Positions 31,670 through 43,009 of a DNA stretch of 64,000 bases are shown in pieces. The position numbers were made by a program, and so were the translations under genes. This DNA is from Diploptera punctata (lineage: Eukaryota > Arthropoda > Insecta > Blattodea > Blaberidae). The DNA lies in contig JASPKZ010005707.1 of assembly GCA_030220185.1 (NCBI GenBank), positions 186,001 to 250,000 of the forward strand, read 5' to 3'. The notes below the pieces were generated by a model that saw only the letters and a program-made list of their open reading frames with translations, ran no database searches and was not told the origin of the DNA. The stretch's first letter is position 1; every line of letters starts with the position of its first letter.

Positions 31670-31705
31670 CCGGATATAAAAACGGCTCGACTGCAGTATA
31701 ACTAT
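31670..31705 (+). promoter_or_regulatory. TATA-like box with downstream initiator-like site
   Basis: gatataaaaacgg, then gactgcagt 20 bases on. A weak promoter candidate in a GC-richer patch. No gene recognised directly downstream. Confidence 0.2.
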
Positions 31706-31744
31706 CGCTCTATTAATGGTCAAGAATAGTCACTGCAATAGTGA

Positions 31745-32765
31745 CTGGGTTATTAATTGCACTCTCTTTCACTACTTTTCAAGCCTCTAAATTCCTACCC
31801 TCCTACTTACCTGGCGTCCAGATTTGAGAAGTTATCCTCTTACCACAATATTGACACTAGGTCACAAGATAACAGTCTGCTAACAATTCCTCTTTATAGC
31901 ACTTCCTCTTATTCTACTTCCTTCACAGTAGCCTCTGCTCGCTCCTGGAATTTCCTTCCTCAAGATATTAGGGGTTGCCGCACACTTGGCACTTTTAAGT
32001 CACGCTTATACAGTTACCTGTTGTCTAATAATTGTTTCTTTATTTATTTCAATTTATACTATGTCATTAATAATCTTTTTCTCGTTTTTTATATATCTTG
32101 TAGGATTATATATTTTGTCTTCTTCTTCTTCTTCCTTCCAAGTATTAGGCCAAGGCCTGTTACGATCCTATAGAAAATTTTCCCTCCAGTGTTTCATTGG
32201 ACGGCCCAGTGATCTTCCTTCCGGGAAATTCTCGTATAAGACTTGAAAGCGTAATAATAGTCCCTTCAATTGGTTGCTGGCCAAAGGAAGGCAATACCAG
32301 TGATGGGGCTGCCATCTTACAGCCTCTAGTCAGGCTTTTCTGGAGAAGAAAAGAAATAAAGGAAAGAAGAAATGGAAGAAAGGAAAGACTCCCTAGTCCT
32401 CTGATGCCCTAATAGCGTTGGGGTCGGAAAAACAAGAGTTAACCAAGAGAGGTTAGATAGTAAAGTTAAAAGAGTGCAAAACACAAGTAAGTGGAAGAAA
32501 TGTTTTGCTCAGCTTGGGCACCTTGTGGTCGCCATCCACATATCCCCTAGATCAGGACCCCTGAGGTAGGATTATATATTTAATTCGTTAAATTTAGAGT
32601 AAATCAAAATACATTATAAATATTAATTGCATTGTATTTATAACATGTAATCGTTTATGTATATTGTAATTTAGATGTAAGACTATTTGTTTTTTATATT
32701 TTTTAAAACCTGGTTGAGTGGCAGACATGGCCTTAAGGCCTTAACTCTGCCAGGTAAAATAAAGC

Positions 32766-32804
<39 letters not shown>

Positions 32805-32805
32805 A
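31745..32805 (+). mobile_element. LINE group E, C-terminal part and 3' end, interrupted
   Basis: Encodes YPPTYLASRFEKLSSYHNID, ARSWNFLPQDIRGCRTLGTF then KSRLYSYLL. The 3' tail (ggccttaaggccttaactct, gccaggtaaaataaa, (ATT)n) resumes after the insertion at 32116-32565. Resembles C-termini of jockey/CR1-type elements. Confidence 0.85.
32116..32565. mobile_element. Inserted element with 16-bp TSD in LINE E
   Basis: Flanked by gtaggattatatattt at 32100-32115 and 32566-32581. The left 130 bp read as the minus-strand 3' end of a LINE ((TTC)n, caagtattaggccaaggcct); the right part (from about 32300) looks purine-rich in the opposite sense. This is what a twin-primed, 5'-inverted LINE insertion would show, but the inverted part has no confirmed parent here. 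Confidence 0.7.
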
Positions 32806-32819
32806 ATAATTATTACAAG

Positions 32820-33180
32820 AATAGACTAATAGCTCTAGAAATGGATTATTTACGGAGAAGTGCCAGAAAGTCTAGATTAGAACATGTCGCAAATAAGGAA
32901 ATTAGAAACATAATGGAAGCAGAAGAAAGCATAATTGAAAGAATTGAGGAGAAGGAATTAAAGTGGTTAGGGCATGTCTTAAGAATGGAAGATGAGCGAT
33001 GGCCGAAGCAACTATATGAATGGCATCCGAACAGAAAGAAGAAAAGAGGGAGACCAAGGTTAACATGGAAGGAAACATGAAGACAGTAATGCAAGCTAGA
33101 GGGCTAAGCATCGCAGATGCCCAAGACCGTAGGCTTTGGAGGTTTGGCACGGGAAGACGGCAGCAGCTGTAAAAACCCGA
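32820..33180 (+). mobile_element. LINE group C fragment
   Basis: Encodes LEMDYLRRSARKSRLEHVAN, ESIIERIEEKELKWLGHVLR and KKRGRPRLTWKE. Nearly the same as 58985-59335. (ATT)n follows at 33190-33254. Confidence 0.9.
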
Positions 33181-33189
33181 AGATAGATA

Positions 33190-33254
<65 letters not shown>
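33190..33254. repeat. (ATT)n microsatellite
   Basis: About 21 uninterrupted triplets. Confidence 0.97.
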
Positions 33255-33256
<2 letters not shown>

Positions 33257-33476
33257 CACCAAGTGAGGCTAATTCTGTTGTGTCGCGGCAATCGATTTCA
33301 TTACACAAGTTTTCCCCCACTCTGTGTCAGCTACGAACAAATGTTTGTCACGAGAGCCAACATGTGCCTTCTTACATCAGATTATGTGCTTTACTAAATA
33401 GCAGCTTTAACCTCTTACATTACGAAAGTTGGTCATTACAATAATTATGGTTATTAATAATATGGTTTGTACATAC

Positions 33477-33584
33477 GTTGTGCTCTATTTCGTTGTAACC
33501 TTGCCATTCCGCTTCACTAAGTCTGCCGCCGATATGTGGTGCGCTCTTGGATGTACCTGTCACCAGCAACAATAGCGCTGACAC
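33477..33584 (-). CDS. Signal-peptide exon of the cuticle protein gene
   Basis: A 108-bp exon (36 codons, phase 0 at both ends). Acceptor atatttgattttcag, donor AAC|GTATGT at 33476. It encodes VSALLLLVTGTSKSAPHIGG then RLSEAEWQGYNEIEHN. The leucine-rich start fits the main part of a secretion signal, with Met and a few residues in a short first exon further right, as is typical of cuticle protein genes. It precedes the RR exon at 25508-25680 on the same strand in matching phase, giving a 7.8-kb intron. An in-frame ATG at 33605 lies before the acceptor and is unlikely to be the start. Confidence 0.65.
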
Positions 33585-33599
33585 CTGAAAATCAAATAT

Positions 33600-34160
33600 T
33601 TTCAATTTTCATGTCTTTATTTCATTATTATGCTTTAAACTCGACATGCATACATCGATTATATTTTTTTCATTTCATAAAACAAAAATTATAAATAAAG
33701 ATAAAACTTCAGTTCTAGTTTTTTTTTTACAATCTGCATGCAGTTTTGAACAAGATTTAAAAAAAAACAATTGCTGTTATGCGTTAATAATGTGTGAATC
33801 CATGAAATTATTTACAAAAATATTTCAAATATTTGTGTTATTATTATATAAAATATATGTCGTAATCCATTAAAATGCATAAAATATAAACGATGTTTTG
33901 CAAAGAAATGTTACAAAAAATCCACTAATTATGCATTCCATGTTTTCAATATATATACTGAAAACATATATAGAGCAATAGCCGGATAGACCCAAAGCAC
34001 AAATAAGATCTGAAAATTATTCATGGAATGTCATTTCTCTTAAGAAATGTATATATATATATATAATATATATATATATATATAAACGTAAGGAGAGAAT
34101 GAGACAATAGGAGAGGGATGTAGCATCTCCTCAATACCTTGAGCCCAGCCCAAATAAATG
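33600..34160. other. AT-rich intergenic or intronic sequence
   Basis: Where the short first exon of the cuticle gene might be sought; no convincing Met exon seen. (TA)n at 34050-34085. Confidence 0.4.
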
Positions 34161-34173
34161 GCGGTATCAGTCA

Positions 34174-35420
34174 TTAGTAAGCAGACTTACTCCCTATATT
34201 GATGACATTCTAGGAGATCATCAATGTGCATTTAGAAGAAACAGGTCTACAACAGATCAGATTTTTAGTATAAGACAGATTTTAGAAAAGAAATGGGAAT
34301 ATAATGGTACTGTACATCAACTATATGTAGACTTCAAAAAAGCATATGATTCAATTAAGAGGGAGAAGTTATATAGTATCCTGCTGGAGTTTGGAATTCC
34401 TAAAAAGTTAGTTAGACTTATACGAATGTGTCTAAATGGCTCAAAGAGTAGGGTGCGAGTAGGCAAACATTTTTCAGACACTTTTGAAATCCAGAATGGG
34501 TTGAAGCAAGGAGATGCACTATCTCCTCTACTATTTAATTTTGTACTAGAGCATGCCATTAAATCTTTAGAGAATGAGGAAGGCTTACAACTGAATGGTA
34601 TTAATAAGCTGTTAGTTTATGCTGATGATGTAGTACTACTGGCCGATAGCGAGGAGATACTAAAGGCCAACATGCACACACTATTGAGTAACACTAAGAA
34701 ATTGGGACTGGAAGTAAATATCAGTAAAACTAAATATATAGTCACACGTAGAAATTCAGTATATAATGGAAATGGACAGCTAAGGACAAATGAGGGAAAT
34801 TTTGAGGAAGTGGCTGAATTCAAATACCTAGGAACAATAATCACAAATAGGAATGATATGCACAAAGAAATTAAACATAGGCTCAATTCTGGAAATGCAT
34901 GCTATTATGCATTGCAGAGACTTTTGATGTCCCAACTCCTTTCAAAAAACGTTAAGCTGAAAATATATAAAACTATTATTCTACCAGTTATATTATATGG
35001 GTGCGAAACATGGACTCTTACTTTAAGGGAGGAAAGGAGATTACAGTATTTGAGAATAAAGTTCTTTAGGAAAATTTTTGGACCAAAGAGAGATGAACAG
35101 ACAGGTGAATGGAGAAGACTACATAACAATGAACTACATGGTCTTTATAGGAAGCCAGATATAATAAGAACAGTTAAGTCTCGTAGACTGCGATGGGCAG
35201 GACATGTTGCGCGTATGGGGAATGAAAGACGTGCATGGAAACTTCTTGTAGGAAAGCCCGAAGGAAAACGGCCAGTTGGTAGACCAAGAATGAGGTGGGA
35301 GAACAACATTAACTATGATTTGAGGGAAGTAGATTATACAAGGATTGATTGGAAAGCATTGGCTCAGGATAGGGATGTATGGAGAGCTTATGTCCGCGCG
35401 TAAGTGAGTAATTAAGTAAG
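34174..35420 (+). mobile_element. LINE group A, longest open copy, 9-bp TSD
   Basis: Flanked by tatcagtca at 34165-34173 and 35421-35429. Open in one frame from 34174 to 35403 (410 codons): ILGDHQCAFRRNRSTTDQIF, LYVDFKKAYDSIK, GLKQGDALSPLLFNF, VYADDVVLLAD, then YGCETWTLTLREE, RLRWAGHVARMG and GRPRMRWENN. A one-base loss and a one-base gain around 35045-35065 cancel out (QYLRIKFFRK in place of xVFENKVLRK). The last 28 bp of the usual 3' end (atgaacct...gtgcc) are deleted. 5'-truncated: no endonuclease. Confidence 0.95.
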
Positions 35421-35566
35421 TATCAGTCACGTGTAAATGCGTGATGTATCGAAATTAGTAGGCCTACATCATAAGAAATTTTCATTCCTTTCATTCCTGA
35501 GATGGGGAAAGCGCAATCGTTTTTCAAATCGCAGTGCTAGGGCAATCTGCGCTTCCAGTTTAAATA

Positions 35567-35586
35567 TAATAATAATAATAATAATA

Positions 35587-35621
<35 letters not shown>

Positions 35622-35622
35622 T
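35567..35622. repeat. (AAT)n microsatellite
   Basis: Mostly perfect triplets with one interruption. Confidence 0.95.
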
Positions 35623-35632
35623 CATCGATAGT

Positions 35633-35740
35633 AGTTCTGCACGAGGACAGGTCTTTCACTGCAATCATGGCGTTTTCATGCTATGCTTTGTAGCTTTACT
35701 AGGGAATTATAAGTGTGGTAGCTTCCCGTTGCTTTTATAT
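35633..35740 (-). mobile_element. SINE tail-B fragment
   Basis: caggtctttcactgcaatca ... gtggtagcttcccgttgc; no head, so 5'-truncated. Confidence 0.75.
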
Positions 35741-35744
35741 AATA

Positions 35745-35830
35745 ATATTTATTTATTCTGGCAGAATTATGGCCATAAAGACTTCTCTTCCACTCAACCA
35801 GCACAAATTACAAATACATGTTTAAGAATA
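35745..35830 (-). mobile_element. LINE group E 3' tail fragment
   Basis: tttattctggcagaattatg ... cttccactcaaccagcac. Confidence 0.75.
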
Positions 35831-35849
35831 TATATATATATATAAGTAG

Positions 35850-36480
35850 TAGTAGGACTTTATTAGACAAAAAAGTAAGATATTTACAATATTATTTACA
35901 AATATGGGTCGCACGGGCAGTAAGCCGTACGTGCTGTTGACAGTCCGTTACAATAAAGTAATAATTGGTACTAGTGTAAAGAAAAATAAACAAAAACAGC
36001 AATAACATTACAATTACAATAAAAATATTACAATTAAATAATAACACAATAGCATTATACACTAAAAACATTAACATTACAATTACAAAAGAAAACACAA
36101 TAATATTACAATTAGTATAACACAATAGCAATAACATTACAATTACATAAAGATACACAAATAATAATATTACAATTAAATAATAACACAATAGCTTTTA
36201 CACTAAAAACATTAACATACAATTACATAAAGAAAAACACAATAATGTTACAATTAAATAATAAATAATTACAATTACATAATAACACAATACATTTACA
36301 AAAAAACATTAACTTAGCAATTACATAAAGAAAACACATTAATATTACAATTAGTATAACAAAAAATACATTAATATTACACTTACATAAAGAAACACAT
36401 TATTATTACACTTATATAATATACACAACAATAATATTACAATTAATTAATAATACAATTATTATACTAATTATATTTAT
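35850..36480 (-). mobile_element. LINE group F 3' untranslated region
   Basis: The left 95 bp (ggactttattagac, ccgtacgtgctgttgacagt) match in reverse the 3' end at 55240-55330. The rest is a degenerate series of acaat/attac repeats. Confidence 0.75.
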
Positions 36481-36493
36481 ATATAATTGTATA

Positions 36494-36525
<32 letters not shown>

Positions 36526-36674
36526 TATACTGATTTAAATAATTAAAAATATATTAAATGTTGCAATGTAAATTTCATGTACAAATAATATTATATACGA
36601 TGCTAATAATAATAATAATAATAATAACATAATAATAATAATAATAATAATAACAATCATCATCATCATCATCC

Positions 36675-37056
36675 GGTATCATGGCAGCTGCCGCCGTCTT
36701 CCGGAAACCAAACGCCATTCCTCTCTATCCATCCATTGATCTTCCTCCATTCCTCTGATATTCATAGCTGCTTGTACCCCTTCTATCCAAATTTTATTTT
36801 GTCTTACTCTCTTCCTCCTTTCCATTGGGATGCATTCCATAACAATTTTTGGCAATCTTTGCTCTGACATTCGTTTTACATGACCATACCACTGCAATCT
36901 TTTATTTTCTATGATGTCTATGATGTCCGGCTCCTCTTGTACACCCATAATTTCCCTTATTTCTTTATTTCGTATTCTATCCATTCTAGATTTTCCAGCT
37001 GATCTTCTTAAAACATCCATTTCTGTACTTAAAATTCTTTTCATTTCCCTGGTAGG

Positions 37057-37060
<4 letters not shown>
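36675..37060 (-). mobile_element. LINE group C fragment
   Basis: Minus strand encodes STEMDVLRRSAGKSRMDRIR, EEPDIIDIIENKRLQWYGHV and WRLVSGRRRQLP. Nearly the same as 52250-52610. (AAT)n at 37057-37096 on its 5' side. Confidence 0.9.
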
Positions 37061-37096
<36 letters not shown>

Positions 37097-37500
37097 GTAT
37101 AAATATGATAAAGTATACTAAATATGCCAATTAATACGTGTCTTACACTGGGTAATGAGAAAGCCAAGGTTAGAGCAAATCTAAATTTAGATTTATTTAT
37201 AAAGATGTTAACGTTCGGCAGACCCTGATTTCTTGTGGTACGGAATTCCAGTTGGGAGAAGTGAAGATGTGAAGAGATGTGATGTCCTATGTTGCGGTAT
37301 ATTAAGCAAGAGACTATTTTGTGATCTTGTGTTTAAGTTATGGTTTGAGGATAGATACTGGAAACGGGATGATAAATATAAATAGAGATAGAAGAATTAC
37401 TTCAGAATGGACGACAGGGAATTAAAACCGTGGGTCCCGTCATAAGTTTGCATTACCTAAAAGAATCCGAAGTGTGAAATAAGAGACCTTTGGGCAATAT
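37061..37500 (-). mobile_element. LINE group E related fragment
   Basis: 37180-37420 has the blocks gttgcggtatattaag and gttatggtttgaggatagat also found at 38048-38125, in the same sense. Frames are broken. Confidence 0.6.
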
Positions 37501-37554
37501 TGTCGACTTATGAAGCCCCAATTTGAACTATAATAATAATAATAATAATAATAA

Positions 37555-37760
37555 CAATAATAATAATACTTTATTTATTCTGGCAGAGTTAAGGTCATAA
37601 GGCCCTCTCTTCCACTCAACCAGCACAAATACAAATAAATATTTGACAAATATAGGTATACACTATACTAATTATAAACAGTTTAAGATACAATAAATGT
37701 AGCAATGTAAATGTCATGTACAAACAACATTTTATAGGGTAATAACAATAATGATACGAT

Positions 37761-37844
<84 letters not shown>

Positions 37845-38635
37845 AATATGATACATTATACGAGAAACACCAATTAACATATATACCTTACACTGGATAA
37901 TAATGAAGTCGAGTTTAGAGCAAATATAAATTTAGATTTCTTTTAAAAGATGCCAATGTCCGGCAGCCCCTTATTTCTTGTGGTAGGGAATTCCAGTTGC
38001 GAGAAGTGAAGATGGTATATGACATGGAGTGATGTGATGTCCTATGTTGCGGTATATTAAGTAAGAGACTATGTTGTGATCTTGTGTTTAAGTTATGGTT
38101 TGAGGATAGATACTGGAAACGGGATGATAAATAATTGGGAATCGAGGTATGTAGGATCTTAAATAGGAGAATTAGAGAGTGCGATTTTCTTCTCTCTTTT
38201 AGATATAGCCATGACAATTCGTGGAATAATGGAGAAATGTGATCGTATTTTCGAACATTAAATATGAATCTGATACACATATTATGGACACGCTGCAGTT
38301 TGTCCGACAATCCGTCACTTATGTCAGTTAGTAGAACGTCACAGTAGTCAAAATGCGGCATCACTAAAGTTTGGATTAAAATTCTTTTAAGAGTTGTAGG
38401 AAGAAAATGTTTAAGTCGCTTTAGGGAATGCATTATGGAGAAGATCCTTTTAGATGTTTGATTTACTTGCTCATGCCAATTTAAATTAGAATCTAAGTAA
38501 AATCCCAAGTTTTTAACGACGTCGGTATAAGGAATTTGTTCATTATCTAATATGACAGCCGGCATATTGCCATTGTTTATGAGGTGTAACAGCCTTGGAT
38601 GTCCGATAATTATTGCTTGCGTTTTGTTTACGATA
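37555..38635 (-). mobile_element. LINE group E, C-terminal RT region and 3' end
   Basis: Minus strand open for 216 codons: VVKNLGFYLDSNLNWHEQVN, MPHFDYCDVLLTDISDGLSD, LQRVHNMCIRFIFNVRKYDH, SWLYLKERRKSHSLILLFKI and NWNSLPQEIRGCRTLASFKR. The layout (LGxxLDSxLNWxxH, HxxYC, LQRxxN, NSLPxxIR) fits jockey/CR1-type RT C-termini. The 3' tail (tctggcagagttaaggtcat) is at 37577-37620 with (AAT)n tracts. Confidence 0.88.
37765..37841. repeat. (AAT)n directly followed by (ATT)n
   Basis: A self-complementary microsatellite of about 77 bp that can form a perfect hairpin. Confidence 0.95.
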
Positions 38636-39135
38636 CTATCAGGTGTTAAGGAGCATTATTGCGTAACGCACAACCTGCTTATGATGTATTTGAGTTGCAA
38701 CAGCGTTAAGGTGCTATAGTATACCATAGAAGCTGATTTAAACAGTACACTCATATGTTTTAAGAGACATAAAGACTGGTAAATCTAATGGGATGATTGG
38801 TATTATGCAGTATTTTGAATGAAAGAAGATGACGGTTGTGTGTTTTACCTTACGAATTAATATATATTATTAATTAAATAAAAATAAAACGTAGTTTTAT
38901 ATGATTTTCATATTTATTATATAATTCAGTGACAGCTGTTTCGGTACACTGTACCTTCTTCACACATGTTAACAATTGATAATAAGTTTGAGTTTGGTAT
39001 CTTTCACAAACCATCTCATGCTGATACCACTATCCATAGTTCTTCTCTTCACCCATATACTCGTAAGATGGCAGCCTTTAATAGTTACATTCATAGACTT
39101 TTAAATATCCCTCTTTCACCCTTGGAATATAATAA

Positions 39136-39719
39136 TTGAATATTATTAAACAATTGGCTGTTAATAATGGCTACGACCCTGAAATTATAGAATGTTTAAT
39201 TAAGAAGGTTCATTACAAAAAAGCAATTAACAAAGTTTTTCCTTTACCCAAAGAAAACATAAAGAAATATGTCGTAATGTCATACATAGGCCCACTTTCA
39301 AATAAAATATCTAAACACTTTAAAAAGTTGAACATTAATGTGGCATTTAAAACTAATAAAACTCTACAAAATATAATAAAAAACAATAAAACCAAAACAA
39401 AAAAAGAAAAATTATCAGGTGTATATAAATTGAAGTGTGGCACATGTGACAATGTCTATATAGGACAAACTGGTAGACCTTTTATCTCTCGGATAAAGGA
39501 ACACATGATAGCATATAACAGAAATTTAGAAAATTCAAAATATGCTAACCACCTATTCCAATTTAATCATTGTTTCGATCCAAATTTTTAAATTTTACAT
39601 GTTTGTGATAAGGGTAAGAAGTTAGATCTTTTGGAGGCTGTAGAAATTAATACATTTAAAAGTAGTAAAAAACTGTTAAATTCTCAACTTGATTTGAATG
39701 AATTCCCTTTGTTAAATTA
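39136..39719 (+). pseudogene. PLE GIY-YIG endonuclease
   Basis: Encodes NIIKQLAVNNGYDPEIIECL, a basic linker, then SGVYKLKCGTCDNVYIGQTG and RPFISRIKEHM. The GVY ... YIGQTGR ... R ... EH order is the GIY-YIG nuclease core, with the CxxC pair between GVY and YIG that is usual in Penelope-like proteins. A stop at 39589 separates KKLDLLEAVEINTFK and the C-terminal LNEFPLLN. The enzyme would nick target DNA to prime reverse transcription. Confidence 0.88.
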
Positions 39720-39791
39720 AAAAATTTAAATGAATATTGTTGTATTGTTGTTTACATCAGTTGGAACACAATTCATAATTTGTTAACATGT

Positions 39792-39824
39792 CTGAAGAAG
39801 GTACAGTGTACCAAAACAGCTGTC
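39792..39824 (+). ncRNA. Hammerhead-like core, PLE-A, mutated
   Basis: CTGAAGA and stem II ggtac/gtacc intact, but GAAA is changed to AAAA (G12 lost). The left-arm copy (38931-38963, minus) has C3 changed to G. Both should be inactive. Confidence 0.5.
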
Positions 39825-39899
39825 ACTGAATTATATAATAAATATGAAAATCAAATAAAACTACGTTTTATTTTATTTAATTAATAACATATATTACTT

Positions 39900-40555
39900 A
39901 CTATAGGTGATTTTACGTGTTATTTAGTCCAGGACATCGTTCCATGAGTATTTATTTAGATCGTGTTGGAGATATTTTTCACATTTATGATTGAGAGAGA
40001 ATGTTAATGAATGCAATAGATGAAGAGATTTAGTGGATATTACAGAATAAGAACGTGAAATTTTGTGGTCATTGCCCTTCATAGAAGAGCAACATCCCCT
40101 GCGGGCTGCAACCCACATCGCATGCACATTTCCTCTGCTAATTGCCTACAATACATTTCCTATTTAGTATTCTTCAGATGCTCTTTGTTTCAACAAGTGT
40201 TTTCTCAAGGAGAACGTGTCCAAAGTAAAAAAGTATAAATAAAAAACAAGATATGTGCAAACATCCATTTAACTGCTATAAAATTGTGTTTGTAAGAGCC
40301 GAAGGTGTTAATCATCATCCTGAAAAGTAGTACAGCTAGTGGTTTTTTATGGTCTCCAACTATTTCTTGTGACGTCTTCCAGCAGGTCTCTTCCCTTGGG
40401 TTATGTAGTGAAGCATCTATCGGTATATCCTAGTACACGCGTATCTAACCTTTTTTTTTTTTTGGAAAAGGGCCACTGTCGTTAAGGGGAATTGGTTTGC
40501 GGGCCACATGATCCGATTTTTTTACTGTATTAAATAGGATCTACGATAAACCAAT
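39900..40555. other. No gene identified
   Basis: Contains a 14-T run at 40450. No coding or repeat assignment. Confidence 0.4.
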
Positions 40556-40559
40556 TAAT

Positions 40560-40665
40560 ATAATTATATCATATTTGAATTCAGGAGACAACATACTATC
40601 AGAATCACATATTTTCCTTTCTGAGACAAAAAAAAAAGTTTCTTTTTTGTTGCTCAGTGTAATCC
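40560..40665 (+). mobile_element. Fragment of the 26.1-kb TIR element
   Basis: gagacaacatactatcagaa ... tttgttgctcagtgtaa matches 26570-26660. Confidence 0.7.
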
Positions 40666-40669
40666 AAAT

Positions 40670-41210
40670 GCATCAACTCGAAGCCTCAGTAGGGAGTTGA
40701 ATGACCCTCACAACATAGTGTAGAAAATGTTATCATTCACTCTACGAAAACGTCCGTATCACGTCTGTTTGATTTATGGAATCATATCACAGAAGCAGCA
40801 GGTTTTTTTGCGCTTTAAATGTCAAGGTATACTTTTCGCTTCACAGTGGAGATATGGAGTATGTGTTTTCACCAGATGGCGGTCATGTAGAAAGGCAGTA
40901 GAATACCTTCACAGTAACATTGGTTTTTCAATCATTGCCTTCCTTTATTGAAATGTATAGTGACTTTAGAGACACCCTGTATGCATTAAATTAACATATT
41001 TATGATCCTCTTTATCCTGTACGATCAAAAGATTAAACTTCGTAATTGGTCAATCAGACTGAAAACGTGTTTGAAGATGATGACGTAAGACGTATAATTC
41101 ATATATTACTTGTTAACTAATAAATAAAATCTATCCTGAAATAGAGGGTTTTTTCAAGAGTCAGAATATATAATTTAGGATTCTTGAGTAAAAGTAGGAC
41201 TTATAGAACA
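40670..41210. other. No gene identified
   Basis: No recognisable frame. The end acaccctgtatgcat at 40971 resembles a mariner-type terminus but no partner was found. Confidence 0.35.
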
Positions 41211-41217
41211 TAGTATA

Positions 41218-41830
41218 TTACGATGCGAGGTTGGGAAGTGGTTTTTACAGAAGCGAGGAAAATGTTTAAAAACTAAGCGATAGCGAGGTTTTTAATTTCC
41301 GAGATTCTGTAAAACACCACAAACGTGCGTTGTACATTATTTTTTGCGCGATGGCGTTTTTAAAATAATAAATAATAGTAAAATAATAACATCTTTCATG
41401 GAAATGTTTGCGTTCATTATAAACAATTGACTAACGTTAACAATGTGGGCAATGTATATTAGTTAAAACAACAGGAGGCCTTGAGAACAATTATTGACAA
41501 CATGGCCGCAAGTATGTATTTATTGTTTTATGTTGTTTCAAATAAAGTTCAGTTCATTTAAAATGCAGTGAGTTGTTTCGTATAATGTATATTAACACTA
41601 CCTTTTGGATATTTTTGTAGGCATCGTACATAATATGTATATGTATAGAGGGCAGTATTTTTACTTCCGACACTTAAATTCGTAATATGTAATAACATTA
41701 CAGTATAGTTATTTTATTACAGTATAGTTACTTAGGTTGGCAACCCTGAAATGTAGGAAGTTGAACTTTTGGTTATGGTAGCCATTACTGTAAGTACGAC
41801 AAACTCGAAAAAAAAATAATAGCATTGCTT
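41218..41830 (+). repeat. Interspersed repeat R2, uninterrupted copy
   Basis: Matches 14030-14613 plus 15946-16010 and shows the sequence without the LINE (ttacttaggttggcaaccct at 41728). Confidence 0.85.
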
Positions 41831-41880
41831 TTTAAGGCGGTGAGTATTTCGTGTGTCGTTGGATCTCTATAATTTTTACC

Positions 41881-41912
41881 GGTATTTCCACTGATTGTGC
41901 GGTCATCTTCAG
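41881..41912 (-). ncRNA. Hammerhead-like core, degenerate
   Basis: CTGAAGA, a weak stem II (ccgc/gtgg), then GAAA overlapping the stem. Within a PLE-like terminal segment 41835-41935. Confidence 0.3.
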
Positions 41913-42009
41913 AGCATGTTACGAGGTCACGCTTATACAACAGAGTGATAAGTTAATGAAGAAACGGATTGCGGTGGTATGAAGATATTTTTAACTAAAT
42001 TACACTTTA

Positions 42010-42535
42010 AATAATTAATCCCTTTAACTATGTTGGTTCAGATATAACATATAGCTACGATCGGGATATACACAATAAATTAAACCGATATCAAATGATG
42101 TGTGGCACCATAAGAAGAACCCCCGAGGACTCGAAGAGAAACTCAGCTCAGGTTTTATAAAATTATGGCTGTTCCTGTTCTTTTATATGGATCTGAATCT
42201 TGGGTACTTACAAAAAAGATATCTCACACATTCAAGCCACTGACATGAATTTTTTAAGATCCGTAAAAGGATGTACACGCATGGATAGATTACACAATGA
42301 ATCAATAAGAAATGAACTGGAGATATTTTCAATGCTCGATTAACTAGAAGAGCACAAATACTGATGGAAAGAACATTTAGACAGAATGGACAATACAAGA
42401 TTACCCAAAAAGATCAACGCCTACAAACCACACGGAAAATGATCTTTTGGGACGGCCAAGGAAACGATGGACTTGAGACCGGAACATGTCGCATTGACCT
42501 AATCCTGGAAAGGAAGAACAAGAAGAAGAAATAAC
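42010..42535 (+). mobile_element. LINE fragment (group B-like)
   Basis: Blocks cttttatatggatctgaatc (LLYGSESW), ggatgtacacgcatggatag (GCTRMDR), atcaataagaaatgaactgg (SIRNELE), gggacggccaaggaaacgat (GRPRKRW). Broken in several frames. Confidence 0.75.
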
Positions 42536-42539
42536 TAAT

Positions 42540-42830
42540 CCATAAGAATATATAACTTTAATTATATGAGATTGTAAATTTCATTCCATCCAGTAAAGGC
42601 TGTTTAACCTCTCGCCTTGTAGGTACTTTATGTGCCACGCGCCAACTGTGGCACGTACTGTCGGGAGAGGGATTTCAATTATGGATCACACACAAACATT
42701 TTTAACCACACAAGGACACGGAGGACTTCCCCAAAAGAGTGACCAGCTCAATGTCAGGACCTCCTCCGAGACAAAACAACAATAAGACAAAACACATCAT
42801 TCACACTCGTTCATACTAAACATGGCGAAT
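42540..42830. other. No gene identified
   Basis: A short imperfect palindrome at 42635-42665 (gtgccacgcg...ctgtggcac). Otherwise featureless. Confidence 0.4.
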
Positions 42831-42834
42831 ATGA

Positions 42835-43006
42835 TATTGATGATTATGGTGGCCAAATGATTTTCGGAGAGCGTTTCCTGATATTTGTCTTAAAGGTGAG
42901 AAAAACTCCCGGAAAAACCTCACCCAGGAAACTTGTCCCGACCGGGAATCGGACCCAAGCCCGCTGCATAGGAGGCAGTGACGCTACTCGGTGATAACAG
43001 CGGTGG
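42835..43006 (-). mobile_element. tRNA-derived SINE, diverged
   Basis: Body (tgattttcggagagcg ... ttcccgaccgggaat-like) and head with box A changed. Older than other copies. Confidence 0.75.
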
Positions 43007-43009
43007 TCA

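Larger units (their letters stand above)
38872..39890 (+). mobile_element. Penelope-like element, group A, truncated
   Basis: Inverted terminal arms (38872-38985 minus, 39715-39890 plus) bracket coding sequence in plus sense: end of the RT region (FGIFHKPSHADTTIHSSSLH, 38998-39057; MAAFNSYIHRLLNIPLSP) then a GIY-YIG endonuclease. Frameshift near 39140 and a stop at 39589. Most of the RT is missing. Confidence 0.88.

Noticed and set aside
31670..31705. Promoter of a host gene
   Set aside because: The TATA-like box is plausible but the sequence downstream is LINE E; kept only as a low-confidence site.
35892..36191. 99-codon hydrophobic frame
   Set aside because: Arises from the acaat/attac repeats of the LINE F untranslated region; composition artefact.
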